From Streptomyces noursei ATCC 11455 (GTDB lineage: Bacteria > Actinomycetota > Actinomycetes > Streptomycetales > Streptomycetaceae): 64,000 nucleotides of DNA. Made by a program: the position numbers and the translations under genes. Each line of letters begins with the position of its first letter. Positions within the stretch are counted from its first letter, which is position 1. The DNA lies in assembly GCF_001704275.1 (NCBI RefSeq), contig NZ_CP011533.1, forward strand, positions 8,184,001-8,248,000, given 5' to 3'. Below the pieces are notes generated by a model. That model was given only the letters and a program-made list of their open reading frames with translations. It did not search any database and was not told the DNA's origin. This document shows positions 16,625 through 25,314 of the stretch, one piece after another.

Positions 16625-17107
16625 TCAGGCGGACGGCATGACGCCGAGGAGGATCCCGGCGGTGAGGACGACATAGGCCATGAGCGTCACCGAGCCCGTG
16701 GCCAGCAGGGTCGGGCCCTTGGGCTGGCGCACCAACTGGTAGGCGATCAGGCCCGGCACGATGAAGCCGAGGGTCTGGTTCGCGTACATCAGCGGGAACT
16801 CCAGGGAGAGCACGATCATCACGGTGGCCTGGAGGGTGACGCCGAGCAGCACGACCGCGGCGAACAGCCGCTTGCCGTAGAGGATCACGTACCGCTGCAT
16901 CAGGAGCGTGCCGAGGTAGGTGAGGGCGGTGACGCCGAGCACCATCGCGGCGCGCTGGAGGTCCTCGACGAGGGTCAGGGCCAGCCAGCCCGGGGTGATC
17001 ATGCCGCCGGGGGAGAGGTTGGTCGTGAGATAGCAGATCAGGGAGAAGAGCAGCCCGATCGCGATGCCGATCGCGGCGATCTCGGGGGTGAGGACGGAGG
17101 GGATCAA
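16625..17107 (-). CDS. pgsC: Poly-gamma-glutamate synthesis membrane protein PgsC/CapC
   Basis: About 160 aa from TTG at 17107, which overlaps the pgsB stop (TTGA) and has AGGAG ten bases upstream. A GTG at 17134 is possible but its GAGGA touches the start. Five hydrophobic segments; LLFSLICYLTTNLSPGGMITPGWLA is the recognisable N-terminal block of PgsC/CapC (usual length about 149). It pairs with PgsB in the membrane synthase that makes and exports poly-gamma-glutamate. Confidence 0.85.
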   Translation of the reverse strand: MIPSVLTPEIAAIGIAIGLLFSLICYLTTNLSPGGMITPGWLALTLVEDLQRAAMVLGVTALTYLGTLLMQRYVILYGKRLFAAVVLLGVTLQATVMIVLSLEFPLMYANQTLGFIVPGLIAYQLVRQPKGPTLLATGSVTLMAYVVLTAGILLGVMPSA

Positions 17108-18423
17108 CGGTGCTGTTCTCCTAGGGTGTGCCACTCCTCGCGCGCCTGGGGACGGCGCTGGTCGGGGGCGAGGTGCGGTGTGTACAGCGGCGTGGTGCCG
17201 TCGTGCGGGGTGGTGATCCCGCCGGTGTGGTCGGCGGGGCCCTCGTCCGGCGCGAGCCGCGCGAGGTGCTCCAGGAGCAGTTCGCCCTGGCCGTGGATGT
17301 TGCCGATGGCGACGAGTGAGGAGTCGGGGCCGAGCCGGTCCAGCAACTGCCCCATGAACTCCTCCGGATCGCGCCGGTCCCCGCCGAGGTCCACGGCCCG
17401 GTCCCGGAAGGCGGCAGGGATCGCGTCGATGGCGGACTTGGCCGGGTGGCCGATGACGAAGACCTGCTCCGGGTCGAGTTCGGGGATCAACTCGCCCATC
17501 TGGCCGTTGCGTTCGACGCGGTCCGGGCGGCAGTTGACGACCACGTGGAGGGGGCGGTGGATGGCGCCCAGGTCGAGCAGCTGGTTGATGTTCATCAGCG
17601 TCGACTCGGGGTCGTTGGCCGCGAAGACGTTGGCGAAGCGGAGCCGCTTGCCCTCGGGTGTGCGGTACCGCTCCACGGAGAGGACGCCAGGGTCCGGCGG
17701 GGCGTCGTACATGCCCTGGAGCGCGGTGCGGCGGTCCACGCCGAGGAGTTCGGCGACGGTCAGCGCGATGGCGACGTTCTCCTTGAAGGTGAACCAGCTG
17801 AAGCCGCGCAGCTCCTCGTCGCTGACGGTGTCCGGGTCGGCGTAGACCAGCCGGCAGTTCCGCGCTTCGGCCTCCTCCTGGAGGATGCCGAAGCGGTCCT
17901 TCTCCGCCGTCACGCAGATGCCGTCCACCGGCATGGAACGGGACAGCGAACGCGCCACGTCGTCCAGGGTCGGCCCCATCTCGGCGAGGTGGTCCTCACG
18001 GACGTTGCACAGCACGCCGATCGTGGACCGGATCAGCTTGGACTGGTTGATCTCCTGCAGTGCGGGCATCACCGCCATGCACTCGATGACCAGGGCGTCC
18101 GGCCGGTAGGCGGCGGCGCGGCGCACGATGCCGATCTGCTCGACGACGTTGGCGATCCCGAACTTGCGGTAGACGGGCTCCTCGGTGGCGTCGGGGTGGA
18201 TGAAGCGGGCGGCGGTGCCGGTGGTCTTGGCGACGGTGGTGAGCCGGCCGCCGCGCAGCGCGCCCGCGCACAGGCGGGTGATGGAGCTCTTGCCACGGAT
18301 GCCGTTGACCAGGACGCGGGTCGGGATGCGGTCGAGGTTGGCGAAGTGCCGCCGCTGTTCGACGATTCCGGCGATCAGCAGCACGGCACCGCACACCACG
18401 AGCACGGTGTAGAGGAAAAGCAC
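17104..18423 (-). CDS. pgsB: Poly-gamma-glutamate synthase PgsB/CapB (amide ligase)
   Basis: 439 aa from GTG. An N-terminal membrane segment (residues 1-20) precedes the Mur-ligase-like ATP domain: RVLVNGIRGKSSITRLCAGAL (P-loop), TTGTAARF, IECMAVMPALQEINQSKLIRSTIGVLCNVREDH, TAEKDRFG and the C-terminal ANDPESTLMNINQ, VVNCRPDRVERNGQMG and GNIHGQGELL. These match PgsB/CapB, which ligates glutamate by ATP-dependent amide formation. The last 40 residues form an extra Pro/Asp/His-rich tail (usual length about 400). It starts four bases after the HAMP protein stop. Confidence 0.92.
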   Translation of the reverse strand: MLFLYTVLVVCGAVLLIAGIVEQRRHFANLDRIPTRVLVNGIRGKSSITRLCAGALRGGRLTTVAKTTGTAARFIHPDATEEPVYRKFGIANVVEQIGIVRRAAAYRPDALVIECMAVMPALQEINQSKLIRSTIGVLCNVREDHLAEMGPTLDDVARSLSRSMPVDGICVTAEKDRFGILQEEAEARNCRLVYADPDTVSDEELRGFSWFTFKENVAIALTVAELLGVDRRTALQGMYDAPPDPGVLSVERYRTPEGKRLRFANVFAANDPESTLMNINQLLDLGAIHRPLHVVVNCRPDRVERNGQMGELIPELDPEQVFVIGHPAKSAIDAIPAAFRDRAVDLGGDRRDPEEFMGQLLDRLGPDSSLVAIGNIHGQGELLLEHLARLAPDEGPADHTGGITTPHDGTTPLYTPHLAPDQRRPQAREEWHTLGEQHR

Positions 18424-18427
18424 GGTG

Positions 18428-20662
18428 TCAGGGGGTCCTTCCGGCCGCGGCCGAGGCGCGCGGGGCTCCGTCGTGCGGGCGTTGCTGGTTCTGCAGCTGC
18501 TGGCGGATCAGTTCCAGGCTGCGGGTGACGGCGCCCACCTCGTCGTGGTGACGGGGGAAGAGCACGGTCTTGCGGTCGCCGTCCGCCAGCCGCTCGGCGT
18601 GCACCGCCAGGGCGCGCAACGGTCGGACGACGACGATGTGCAGCCAGCCCAGACAGGCGGCCGCCGCGGTGACGCCGAGCAGGCCGACCAGCACCGTGTG
18701 GTTCTGCCGGGTGTACTCGGGGATGGCGAGCGCGGCAGCGGGCTGCGAGCTGACCACCGTCCACGTCAGGTCCTGGGCCGCGCCGCCGCCCGTGAACGGC
18801 GCGGCGGCGACGATCCGCACCGTGCCGCCGTCCCGCTGCACGGCGGCCGACGCCTCCTTCTTCGCGAGCAGCGGGGCGAGGTGGTCGGGCCGTCGCTGGA
18901 AGGCCCGGTAACCGGTGTTGCTGCCGATGACCCGCCCCTCGGCGTCGACCACGCGGACCTCGCCGAGGCCCGGGCGGCCGAGGAGTCCGTTGAGGAAGTC
19001 GATGCGGAACTCGCCCACCACGGCGGTGCCGCGGCGGCCGGGGATCTCGGCGGTGGCGGTGACGACGGGCTTGGCGCCGCCGTGCCCGCTCACCTGGAAC
19101 GGCTTGTCGGACGGGCCCTTGCCCGGCGTGGTGTGGGGGGCGCGGCCGGCCCTGGCGAGGACCTCGCCGTCCGGCCCGAGTACGAACAGCGACTCGTAGC
19201 GTGGGTGGTCCTGTGCCGCTCGGGCCAGGACGGTCCGCATCGCGTCGGGCGAGGTGGGCTCGCCCATCAGGTCGGCGACGGCGGCGAGGTCGGCGTGTCC
19301 CTCGTCGAGGGCCCGGCGCATCCGGTCGCCGAGTGTCGCGGTGCGCGTCTTCTGGTCGCGGACGGTCTGGGTCGGGATGCGGACGCCGTCGTCGGCCCGG
19401 TTCAGCAGCAGCATCAGCGGCACCGACCAGGCGAGCAGCAGGACCGCGCCGACGGCGAGCAGGGCGCGGGCGCCGAAGCGGTGCCGGCGCGGCGCGGGCT
19501 CCGCGGTGGACTCGGCCGGGGCGCCGCGCAGTTGGCGGCGCAGCCGTTCCAGGGCCGCGCCGATCCGTGCGGCCTCGCCGGACCGCGGCACGGTGACGGG
19601 GCGCGCCAGGTCACCGCGGGTGAGGCGGCGGCTCTCCAGGAACAGCCGGATCAGCGGGTGCTGCACGGTCGACAGCAGCAGGAGCACCGCGAGGCCGCCG
19701 ATGAGCAGCAGGGCGACCGCGGCGGCCAGGCCGAAGGCCGGACCAGCGAGTTGCCCGGCCGGGGCGGCTACGCGGACCTGGGTGACGACGGTCAGGCCGA
19801 GCCCGGCGGCGCCGGCGGACTCGCCCGGGGTGGCGCCCGCCAGTGAGGCGTAGCCGGCGACGGACTGCCCACCCTCCGAGGCGCCCGCGGCGAGGTGGCC
19901 GCTGACGCCCGGGTAGCCGCCCGCGCCCGGCTGCTTGGCGCTGATCGGGTTCTGCTTCGCCCGCTCCGCGGCGGTCCGGCCGAACGAGGTGAGCCGTTCC
20001 CGGTCCGCCGCGTCCCCCAGCGCGCCGCGACTGCCGACCACGCGTCCGTCGGCGGCGACCACACCGATGGCGCGGTGCGCGCCGAGGGTGACGCCGGGCA
20101 CGTTCAGGCTGCTCGCGCCGATCAGGAGTTGCTGCGGTCGTCCGTCCCAGGACAGCAGGGCGAGGGTGAGCAGCCGGGACTGGCCGTCGGGGAGGCGCAC
20201 CACGCGCGGGGCGAGGCCGTCCGCGCCGTCGAGCCGGGTGCGGTCGATCGCGGCGAGCGGGACGTTCTCCCCGCGTGCGCCGAGGAGTTTGCCGGACCTG
20301 ATCTCGATGACGGCGGTGCCGCGCCACTTCTGGTAGACGCTGCCGACCTTGTCCAGGACGGTGTCCGGCGACGCCGGCGGGCCCTGGTTGAACAGGGCGG
20401 CGGTCCGGGTGAGGTCGGTGCGCGACTCGTCGAGCGAGGCGCGCAGCGCGATGGCGGCGTCCTCGGCGACGTACTGCTGGGAGAGGCGCACGGCCTCCGG
20501 CACCCGGCCGTCGTCGGGCGTGCCGAGGGTGAGTGCGGTGATGCCCGCGAGGGACAGGACCAGGGCCGACAGCACGGCGATCGGTGGACGTATCCCGCCG
20601 ATGAGGGACATGTCTGCTCGTCGGCGGACCTTGTGTCGTCGCTTCGGACGCGAAGCGGCCAC
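18428..20662 (-). CDS. Double extracellular-sensor/HAMP membrane protein of the poly-gamma-glutamate operon
   Basis: 744 aa from GTG (AAAGGAG upstream). Two similar modules in tandem: membrane segment (residues 26-46), extracellular dCache-like domain to about 305, membrane segment (309-332) and HAMP-like region; then a second membrane segment (about 393-418), second sensor to about 665, membrane segment (668-690) and terminal HAMP (VVRPLRALAVHAERLADGDR...DEVGAVTRSLELI). No kinase, cyclase or phosphatase domain follows. First gene of the pgs operon, so it may regulate or form part of the polymer synthase rather than signal alone. Confidence 0.75.
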   Translation of the reverse strand: MAASRPKRRHKVRRRADMSLIGGIRPPIAVLSALVLSLAGITALTLGTPDDGRVPEAVRLSQQYVAEDAAIALRASLDESRTDLTRTAALFNQGPPASPDTVLDKVGSVYQKWRGTAVIEIRSGKLLGARGENVPLAAIDRTRLDGADGLAPRVVRLPDGQSRLLTLALLSWDGRPQQLLIGASSLNVPGVTLGAHRAIGVVAADGRVVGSRGALGDAADRERLTSFGRTAAERAKQNPISAKQPGAGGYPGVSGHLAAGASEGGQSVAGYASLAGATPGESAGAAGLGLTVVTQVRVAAPAGQLAGPAFGLAAAVALLLIGGLAVLLLLSTVQHPLIRLFLESRRLTRGDLARPVTVPRSGEAARIGAALERLRRQLRGAPAESTAEPAPRRHRFGARALLAVGAVLLLAWSVPLMLLLNRADDGVRIPTQTVRDQKTRTATLGDRMRRALDEGHADLAAVADLMGEPTSPDAMRTVLARAAQDHPRYESLFVLGPDGEVLARAGRAPHTTPGKGPSDKPFQVSGHGGAKPVVTATAEIPGRRGTAVVGEFRIDFLNGLLGRPGLGEVRVVDAEGRVIGSNTGYRAFQRRPDHLAPLLAKKEASAAVQRDGGTVRIVAAAPFTGGGAAQDLTWTVVSSQPAAALAIPEYTRQNHTVLVGLLGVTAAAACLGWLHIVVVRPLRALAVHAERLADGDRKTVLFPRHHDEVGAVTRSLELIRQQLQNQQRPHDGAPRASAAAGRTP

Positions 20663-20821
20663 CCCGTGCTCCTTTCACCAATCCTGAATCCGCACGTCCA
20701 CCGCCCCATGCGGAGGTACGCCGGAGGTGCGCGGAAGCGCCCCGGACACGTGCGACCCGCAGAGTAAAGAAATGGTTGTGGATTTCTCAATAAAAGTGAA
20801 ATTGCTCTCCGGAGCGGCGTT

Positions 20822-21898
20822 GTGAATCATGACAAAAAGGTGCATACAGGCGACTGGATGGCTCCCCGTATCGTTGGTGTGGCCATGACTGCGCACCGGA
20901 AGTCCCCCACGACCCTCGCCGCTTCGGCGGCCGTCCTGCTCGCCCTGCTCGCCTCGCTCGTCGCCTGCGGCGGCTCGGGCCGTACGGGCGGCTCCGCCGC
21001 GCACGACGCCGGGGCGACGACCCGGCCCGGCGATGCGGCGGAGCCGGGCGGGGCACCGCCGGTCCGGCTCGACCGCCGGATCGCCGCCTACGCCGCCGGG
21101 TTCTCCGAGCACACCGGATACCAGCAGCCCCGCCGCGACGACCGGCGGACGATGGCCGAAGCCGTCGGACTGGTCCTCGACGGCCGGCGCGACGCGGCCG
21201 CGCAACGGCTGAACAGCATCGACTACCAACTGCGCGTCGAAGTCGACGCCGCCACGCACCGCCCGTACGCGGAGATCTCCGACCGTTCGACGCGGAACCC
21301 CGCCCCCCGCGGCTGGGGCCGGGTCTACATCGACCTCTCCGTGCCGGTGCGCTGGTCGGTCCAGGTGCCGCACCCGGTCGCCGACCGGCACACCGAACTG
21401 CTCGGCGCGCGCGTGCTGCTGAACTCCCCCGGGGGCGTCCTGGTCATCGCGGGCGCACACCGTCGCGCCGGCCGCGACGGCGCGGCCGACGTCGCGCACC
21501 GCCGCGACACCGTCTTCGACGCCGTCTGCGACGAACTGGCCGCCCGCGGCTTCCCCGGCATCCAGGTGCACGGCTTCGCCGACGACTCCGCCCCGGGCTA
21601 CGACGTCATCGCCTCGCCCGGCATCGGAAGCGCCGGCCGCGCCGACGGCCGGGCCCTCGCGAACGCCCTGACCGACGACGCCTTCCAGGTGTGCCGGGCC
21701 TGGCTCCGCTCCTGCCCGCTGGAAGGCACCGAGAACGTCCAGGGCCGTGCGGCGGCCGACCGCCATATCCCGTTCCTGCACGTCGAGTTCGCCAACTCCG
21801 TCCGTACGGACAACCGACGGCTGGACCGCGCGGCATCCGCCGTGCAGACCCTCACCCGCGAGTGGACCCGGCACGATCCGACGACGGGACGGCGCTGA
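20822..21898 (+). CDS. Lipoprotein of unknown function divergent from the pgs operon
   Basis: 358 aa from GTG at 20822, chosen for GGAG with a seven-base spacer; ATGs at 20858 and 20885 are alternatives. Signal peptide with lipobox LVAC. The mature part has LLNSPGGVLVIAGAHRRAG, DVAHRRDTVFDAVCDELAARGFPGIQVHGFADDSAPGYDVIASPG, with conserved-looking His/Asp residues that suggest a metal hydrolase-like fold. I cannot name the family. The divergent arrangement with pgsB/C (159 bp shared control region) suggests a role in handling extracellular polymer. Confidence 0.6.
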   Translation: MNHDKKVHTGDWMAPRIVGVAMTAHRKSPTTLAASAAVLLALLASLVACGGSGRTGGSAAHDAGATTRPGDAAEPGGAPPVRLDRRIAAYAAGFSEHTGYQQPRRDDRRTMAEAVGLVLDGRRDAAAQRLNSIDYQLRVEVDAATHRPYAEISDRSTRNPAPRGWGRVYIDLSVPVRWSVQVPHPVADRHTELLGARVLLNSPGGVLVIAGAHRRAGRDGAADVAHRRDTVFDAVCDELAARGFPGIQVHGFADDSAPGYDVIASPGIGSAGRADGRALANALTDDAFQVCRAWLRSCPLEGTENVQGRAAADRHIPFLHVEFANSVRTDNRRLDRAASAVQTLTREWTRHDPTTGRR

Positions 21899-22084
21899 CG
21901 GCGGCCCGGGGGACGCCGACGCCTGTCCGGACGAGGCCGACGACGGTCCGGACGACCACCTCTACCTGGCCGATGCGCAGACCTTCGCCTCCGCCGACCT
22001 GCCGCTCCTCGGCATCGACATCCACATGGACGAGGACGCGGACCCTCGACGGTCGACGCCTCGCTCCATGTCCGACTCGGTCCG

Positions 22085-22558
22085 TCAGAAGCTGAAGCTC
22101 ATCAGCGCCGCGGACGTCGAGCGGGCCGTGGCCTCGAAGAAGCTCACCAACGTCTCGTAGGCCCCCTTCAGATACTCGGGTTCGTCCTCGTCCTCGGGAT
22201 CCCAGATGTCGGGGTACACCTCTTCCTCGGTCATCCGAACCGGGTCGTAATGGGTGACCAGCCGCTCCCACGGCAGCGCCCGCAGCCTCCTCGCCGTGTC
22301 CCGGACGCTCTCGACGTCCCAGGTGAACAGTGAGCCTTCGTCGTCTATCGGGTTACCGTCCATCAGGAACTCAAGGGGCTCGTCGGCCTCGCCGAGCAGG
22401 AACTCCAGGCCGGCCCATGCCTTGTCGAGGTACGCCTCGGGGTTGTCCGGCCGGAGCTCGTCGATCTTCCAGAGGAGATCCCGCGCCCACTCGGGGTCCT
22501 GCTCCGCCCTGTCCAGCTCCTCCGGCGTCACGCACGTGAACGAGATGACCATGCCCAT
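22085..22558 (-). CDS. DUF1877 (YfbM-like) protein
   Basis: 157 aa from the ATG at 22558, since family members begin MGM; ATGs at 22576/22573 are also open. MGMVISFTCVTPEELDRAEQ, then DLLWKIDELRPDNPEAYLDKAWAGLEFLL, and a C-terminal DEPEYLKGAYETLVSFFEAT are the DUF1877 pattern. Cytosolic, acidic, function unknown. The upstream 21899-22084 shows nothing convincing. Confidence 0.82.
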   Translation of the reverse strand: MGMVISFTCVTPEELDRAEQDPEWARDLLWKIDELRPDNPEAYLDKAWAGLEFLLGEADEPLEFLMDGNPIDDEGSLFTWDVESVRDTARRLRALPWERLVTHYDPVRMTEEEVYPDIWDPEDEDEPEYLKGAYETLVSFFEATARSTSAALMSFSF

Positions 22559-22858
22559 GAAGGCAGCCCCCATCATCGAGTCGAGATCGATCCATCGCTA
22601 CGACGAACGAGTGTTCCAGGCCCCACTGACAGTCCGCGCCGACGGCCCGCACGGGGATGTGGACACCGGGGCGAGGCGGGCATCGCATCGCGTGCGTGCC
22701 GTCGCGTGGCCCGGATCAGAAGTGGTAGCAACCGGTCGGGCGTGCAACAGAATTGGTCAGTGCTGAGCATTTCAGGCGAGGCATAGGCGTGCGTCCCTAC
22801 CGTGATCACGCCGTGCCCATCGGCGCGGTGTGACGGAGCGACAGACGAGGGGCGGGCT

Positions 22859-23575
22859 ATGAAGCCACGGTTCGGCATTCTGGTGATGGTCTGTGTCATG
22901 GCATCGGGCGCGGTTGGTACGGGCACGGCCCAGGCTGCGTCCACGTCCACGTCCACGTCCACGTTCACGTTCACGTCTGCCCCTGCGCCGGCCTCGGTGC
23001 CGGCCCGTGCCGCTGTCCAGGCGGAGATCTTCGCCACCACCAACACCGACCAGATCACCGACCCGGCCGACCCGCGACTCAGGACGCGACTGATCCGATT
23101 CGACCGGGAGGTGCGGGACGTCATCCGCTCCCATCACGCCCGCACCGGCAACTCCCGGCTTCTGGACGGGGTGTTCTGGTCATCGGAGCTGAAGAAGGCG
23201 ACGTACGAGCGGTCGCGTGAGTTCGACGTGAACCGTGTCTCCGCCGACGGGCTGCACCACATCGCCGGTGTGCTGGCCAAGCAGTACCACCAGGAGTCGG
23301 TACTGACCTTCCGCTACCTGCCACGGACGGCAGCCGACACCAATGCGGTCGACATCGAGGCGCCGGGAATCGACGCCCGACGCCTCCACGACGCGCTGGT
23401 GGCGGATCCGGCCGCCCGCGACCGGCTGGGCGGCGGCTCCGTCACCACCGGCGGACGGCTGGTCCTGATCGCCCCGCTCGACGACCTCCCCCTGGCCCGG
23501 AAGTTCGTCACCGGGCTCGGCGTCGACTGGGCGACGGCACGGGTGAGGTACGGGGCGGAGGAGTTCGTGAGCTAG
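22859..23575 (+). CDS. Secreted protein of unknown function with Ser-Thr repeat
   Basis: 238 aa from ATG at 22859. Signal peptide to about residue 27 (GTAQA-A), then a Thr/Ser run encoded by six tandem hexamers, an Ala/Pro linker, and a mature domain of about 190 residues (IFATTNTDQITDPADPRLRTRL...DGVFWSSELKKATYERSREFDV...). Family not recognised. Its TAG stop lies in the CTAG target site of the adjacent IS element, so the insertion sits directly behind the gene and leaves it intact. Confidence 0.7.
   Translation: MKPRFGILVMVCVMASGAVGTGTAQAASTSTSTSTFTFTSAPAPASVPARAAVQAEIFATTNTDQITDPADPRLRTRLIRFDREVRDVIRSHHARTGNSRLLDGVFWSSELKKATYERSREFDVNRVSADGLHHIAGVLAKQYHQESVLTFRYLPRTAADTNAVDIEAPGIDARRLHDALVADPAARDRLGGGSVTTGGRLVLIAPLDDLPLARKFVTGLGVDWATARVRYGAEEFVS
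22940..22975 (+). repeat. Hexanucleotide tandem repeat in coding sequence
   Basis: Four TCCACG units followed by two TTCACG units, in frame, encoding alternating Ser/Thr and Phe/Thr just after the signal peptide. Unit changes keep the frame. Confidence 0.85.
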
Positions 23576-24525
23576 GTGTATTGCCCTGTGAGGTTGGGGA
23601 CGCGGCTGGCGGGTGGTTGGCCTGCGAGTGCGGTGTGTCCGCGGTGGTGATTGTAGGTGTGTAGCCATTGTGGGAAGGCTTCGCGTCGTTCGGTTTCCGA
23701 GCGGTAGGGGCGGGCGTAGGCCCATTCGTCGAGCAGGGTGCGGTTGAGGCGTTCGACTTTGCCGTTGGTCTGGGGTCGGTAGGGCCGGGTGCGCTTGTGG
23801 GTGATCCCGGCCGCTGCCAGCGCGTCCCGCCAGTCGTGTGAGCGGTAGCAGGAGCCGTTGTCGGTCAGGACCCGCTCGACGGTGATCCCTGCCTGGGTGA
23901 AGAACGCCTGGGCGCGTTGCCAGAAGGCGGTGGCGGTCTCTTTGCGCTCGTCGGTGTGGATCTCGCTGTAGGCGAGGCGGGAGTGGTCGTCGACGGCGGT
24001 GTGGATGTAGCTGTAGCCGGCGTTCGAGCGGGTCTTGCGGCCTGCTTGCCGGCCGAGCGCCTTGTGGCCGCCGCCGTCGGGAATGTTGCCGAGCTTCTTG
24101 ATGTCCACGTGCACCAACTCTCCTGGTCGTTCACGCTCGTAGCGGCGTATCGCACGGCCGGTGGCACGGTCGAGGTGGGACAGGCGGGCCAGACCGAAGC
24201 GGGTCAGGACGCGGTGCACGGTGGACGGCACCAGGTGGAGCAGGCCCGCGATGCGGGCGGGGCCCCACCGGCGCAGGAGGCGGACCTTGATGATCCGCCG
24301 TTCGGTGCGGGTCGGGGTTCGTCCCGGGCTGCGGTGCGGGCGGCTGGAGTGGTCGGCCATGCCCGCCTGGCCGTGCTCGCGGTAGCGGTCTGCCCATCGC
24401 TGGGCCGTGGTCGGGGAGACCTGGAAACGTTCGGCTGCTCTGCGCAGGGGCCAGCCGTCCTCGACCACACAGCGGGCCAGGCGCAGGCGTCCGGTCTCGG
24501 TCAGGGGTGCATTACGGTGGGGCAT
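23572..24525 (-). CDS. IS481-type DDE transposase
   Basis: 317 aa from ATG at 24525 (AAAGG five bases upstream). N-terminal HTH: RLRLARCVVEDGWPLRRAAERFQVSPTTAQRWADRY. DDE core: first Asp in ELVHVDIKKLG, second in VERVLTDNGSCYRS, Glu in NGKVERLNRTLLDEWAYARPY. Full-length and apparently functional. The reading frame runs out through the left inverted repeat: the last sense codon uses one IS base and the TAG stop is entirely in the flanking CTAG. Confidence 0.92.
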   Translation of the reverse strand: MPHRNAPLTETGRLRLARCVVEDGWPLRRAAERFQVSPTTAQRWADRYREHGQAGMADHSSRPHRSPGRTPTRTERRIIKVRLLRRWGPARIAGLLHLVPSTVHRVLTRFGLARLSHLDRATGRAIRRYERERPGELVHVDIKKLGNIPDGGGHKALGRQAGRKTRSNAGYSYIHTAVDDHSRLAYSEIHTDERKETATAFWQRAQAFFTQAGITVERVLTDNGSCYRSHDWRDALAAAGITHKRTRPYRPQTNGKVERLNRTLLDEWAYARPYRSETERREAFPQWLHTYNHHRGHTALAGQPPASRVPNLTGQYT

Positions 24526-24645
24526 GAGGGCCTTTCTGTCGGTGTAGACGTCGCAATCCACACCGAACCGGAAGGCCCTCACCCGTTCAAGATCCCCCAG
24601 CCGAGACCTGGCTCACCCGTCCACAACCTCCCCGGACAGAACAGC
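23577..24645 (-). mobile_element. IS481-family insertion sequence
   Basis: About 1.07 kb. Terminal inverted repeats: 23577-23604 (begins TGTATTGCC) and 24616-24643 read inward (begins TGTTCTGTCC), about 21 of 28 matching with a shared GAGGTTG core. CTAGG flanks both sides (23572-23576, 24646-24650), the likely target duplication. The right edge could be 24643 or 24645. One complete transposase gene inside. Confidence 0.82.
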
Positions 24646-24735
24646 CTAGGGCGCTGCTGACGGCGGTCTGAAGGCGGCGGGGCATCTCCGTGATCCGCCG
24701 TTCGGTGTCCGGGCGGTGTGGGCGCTACGGGAGCG

Positions 24736-25314
24736 TCACCAGATGCCGGGGACGAGCCTGCGGGTCCGGGCGGCGTAGGACCTGTACTCCTCGCCCAGGG
24801 CGTCGAGCAGCATCCGCTCCTCGACGTGGATGCGGTACCCCACCGGGATCAGAGCGCACGCGGTGAGCACCAGCGCGGAGGCGACGTTGTCGGTGCGGAG
24901 TGCGAGAACCAGGCCGGCGATCAGGATGCCGGTGTAGGCGGGGTGTCGTACCCAGCGGTACGGTCCCGAGCTGACGACCCGGTGGCCGTGTTGGATGTGC
25001 ACGGTGCCGCGGAAGAAGCGGCCCAGCGTGACGATGGCCCACAGGCGGAGGCCCACCGCGGCCCAGGCCACCAGAAGCACGGTGACTTCCAGGGCCGGCG
25101 CGTCCGTGGAGTAGGACAGGCCGGGCAACGCGTGCCGGAGCGGCGCCGCCAGCGCGATTCCGCCGCCGATCAGCACCGTGAAGATCAGCAGGCTGAGCCA
25201 CTCGGTGCGCTCGGTTCGCGCACTGCGGGTCCGTTGCCGGATCTGGAGCAGGATCTCGGCCGCCGCCCAGACCCAGAGAGTGAGGGTGAGTGCGGTGTTG
25301 ATGACGTGGTGCAT
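24736..25314 (-). CDS. Isoprenylcysteine carboxyl methyltransferase (ICMT/PEMT)-fold membrane protein
   Basis: 192 aa from ATG at 25314, with GGAGG eight bases upstream. Four to five membrane segments, then the SAM-binding end typical of the family: VVSSGPYRWVRHPAYTGILIAGLVLAL and RIHVEERMLLDALGEEYRSYAARTRRLVPGIW. The family methylates carboxyl groups of membrane-embedded prenyl-Cys proteins or small lipophilic substrates; the bacterial substrates are mostly unknown. It is divergent from the double-glycine peptide gene at 25755. Confidence 0.85.
   Translation of the reverse strand: MHHVINTALTLTLWVWAAAEILLQIRQRTRSARTERTEWLSLLIFTVLIGGGIALAAPLRHALPGLSYSTDAPALEVTVLLVAWAAVGLRLWAIVTLGRFFRGTVHIQHGHRVVSSGPYRWVRHPAYTGILIAGLVLALRTDNVASALVLTACALIPVGYRIHVEERMLLDALGEEYRSYAARTRRLVPGIW

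Noticed and set aside
16625..17134. GTG at 17134 as the pgsC start
   Set aside because: Its GAGGA directly abuts the codon, while TTG at 17107 has AGGAG at usable distance, overlaps the pgsB stop and gives the expected N-terminus.
21747..22160. Plus-strand frame after the pgs-linked lipoprotein, ending antisense to the DUF1877 gene
   Set aside because: The first part is antisense or out of frame to real genes and the middle (LYLADAQTFASADLP) has no start or ribosome site of its own.
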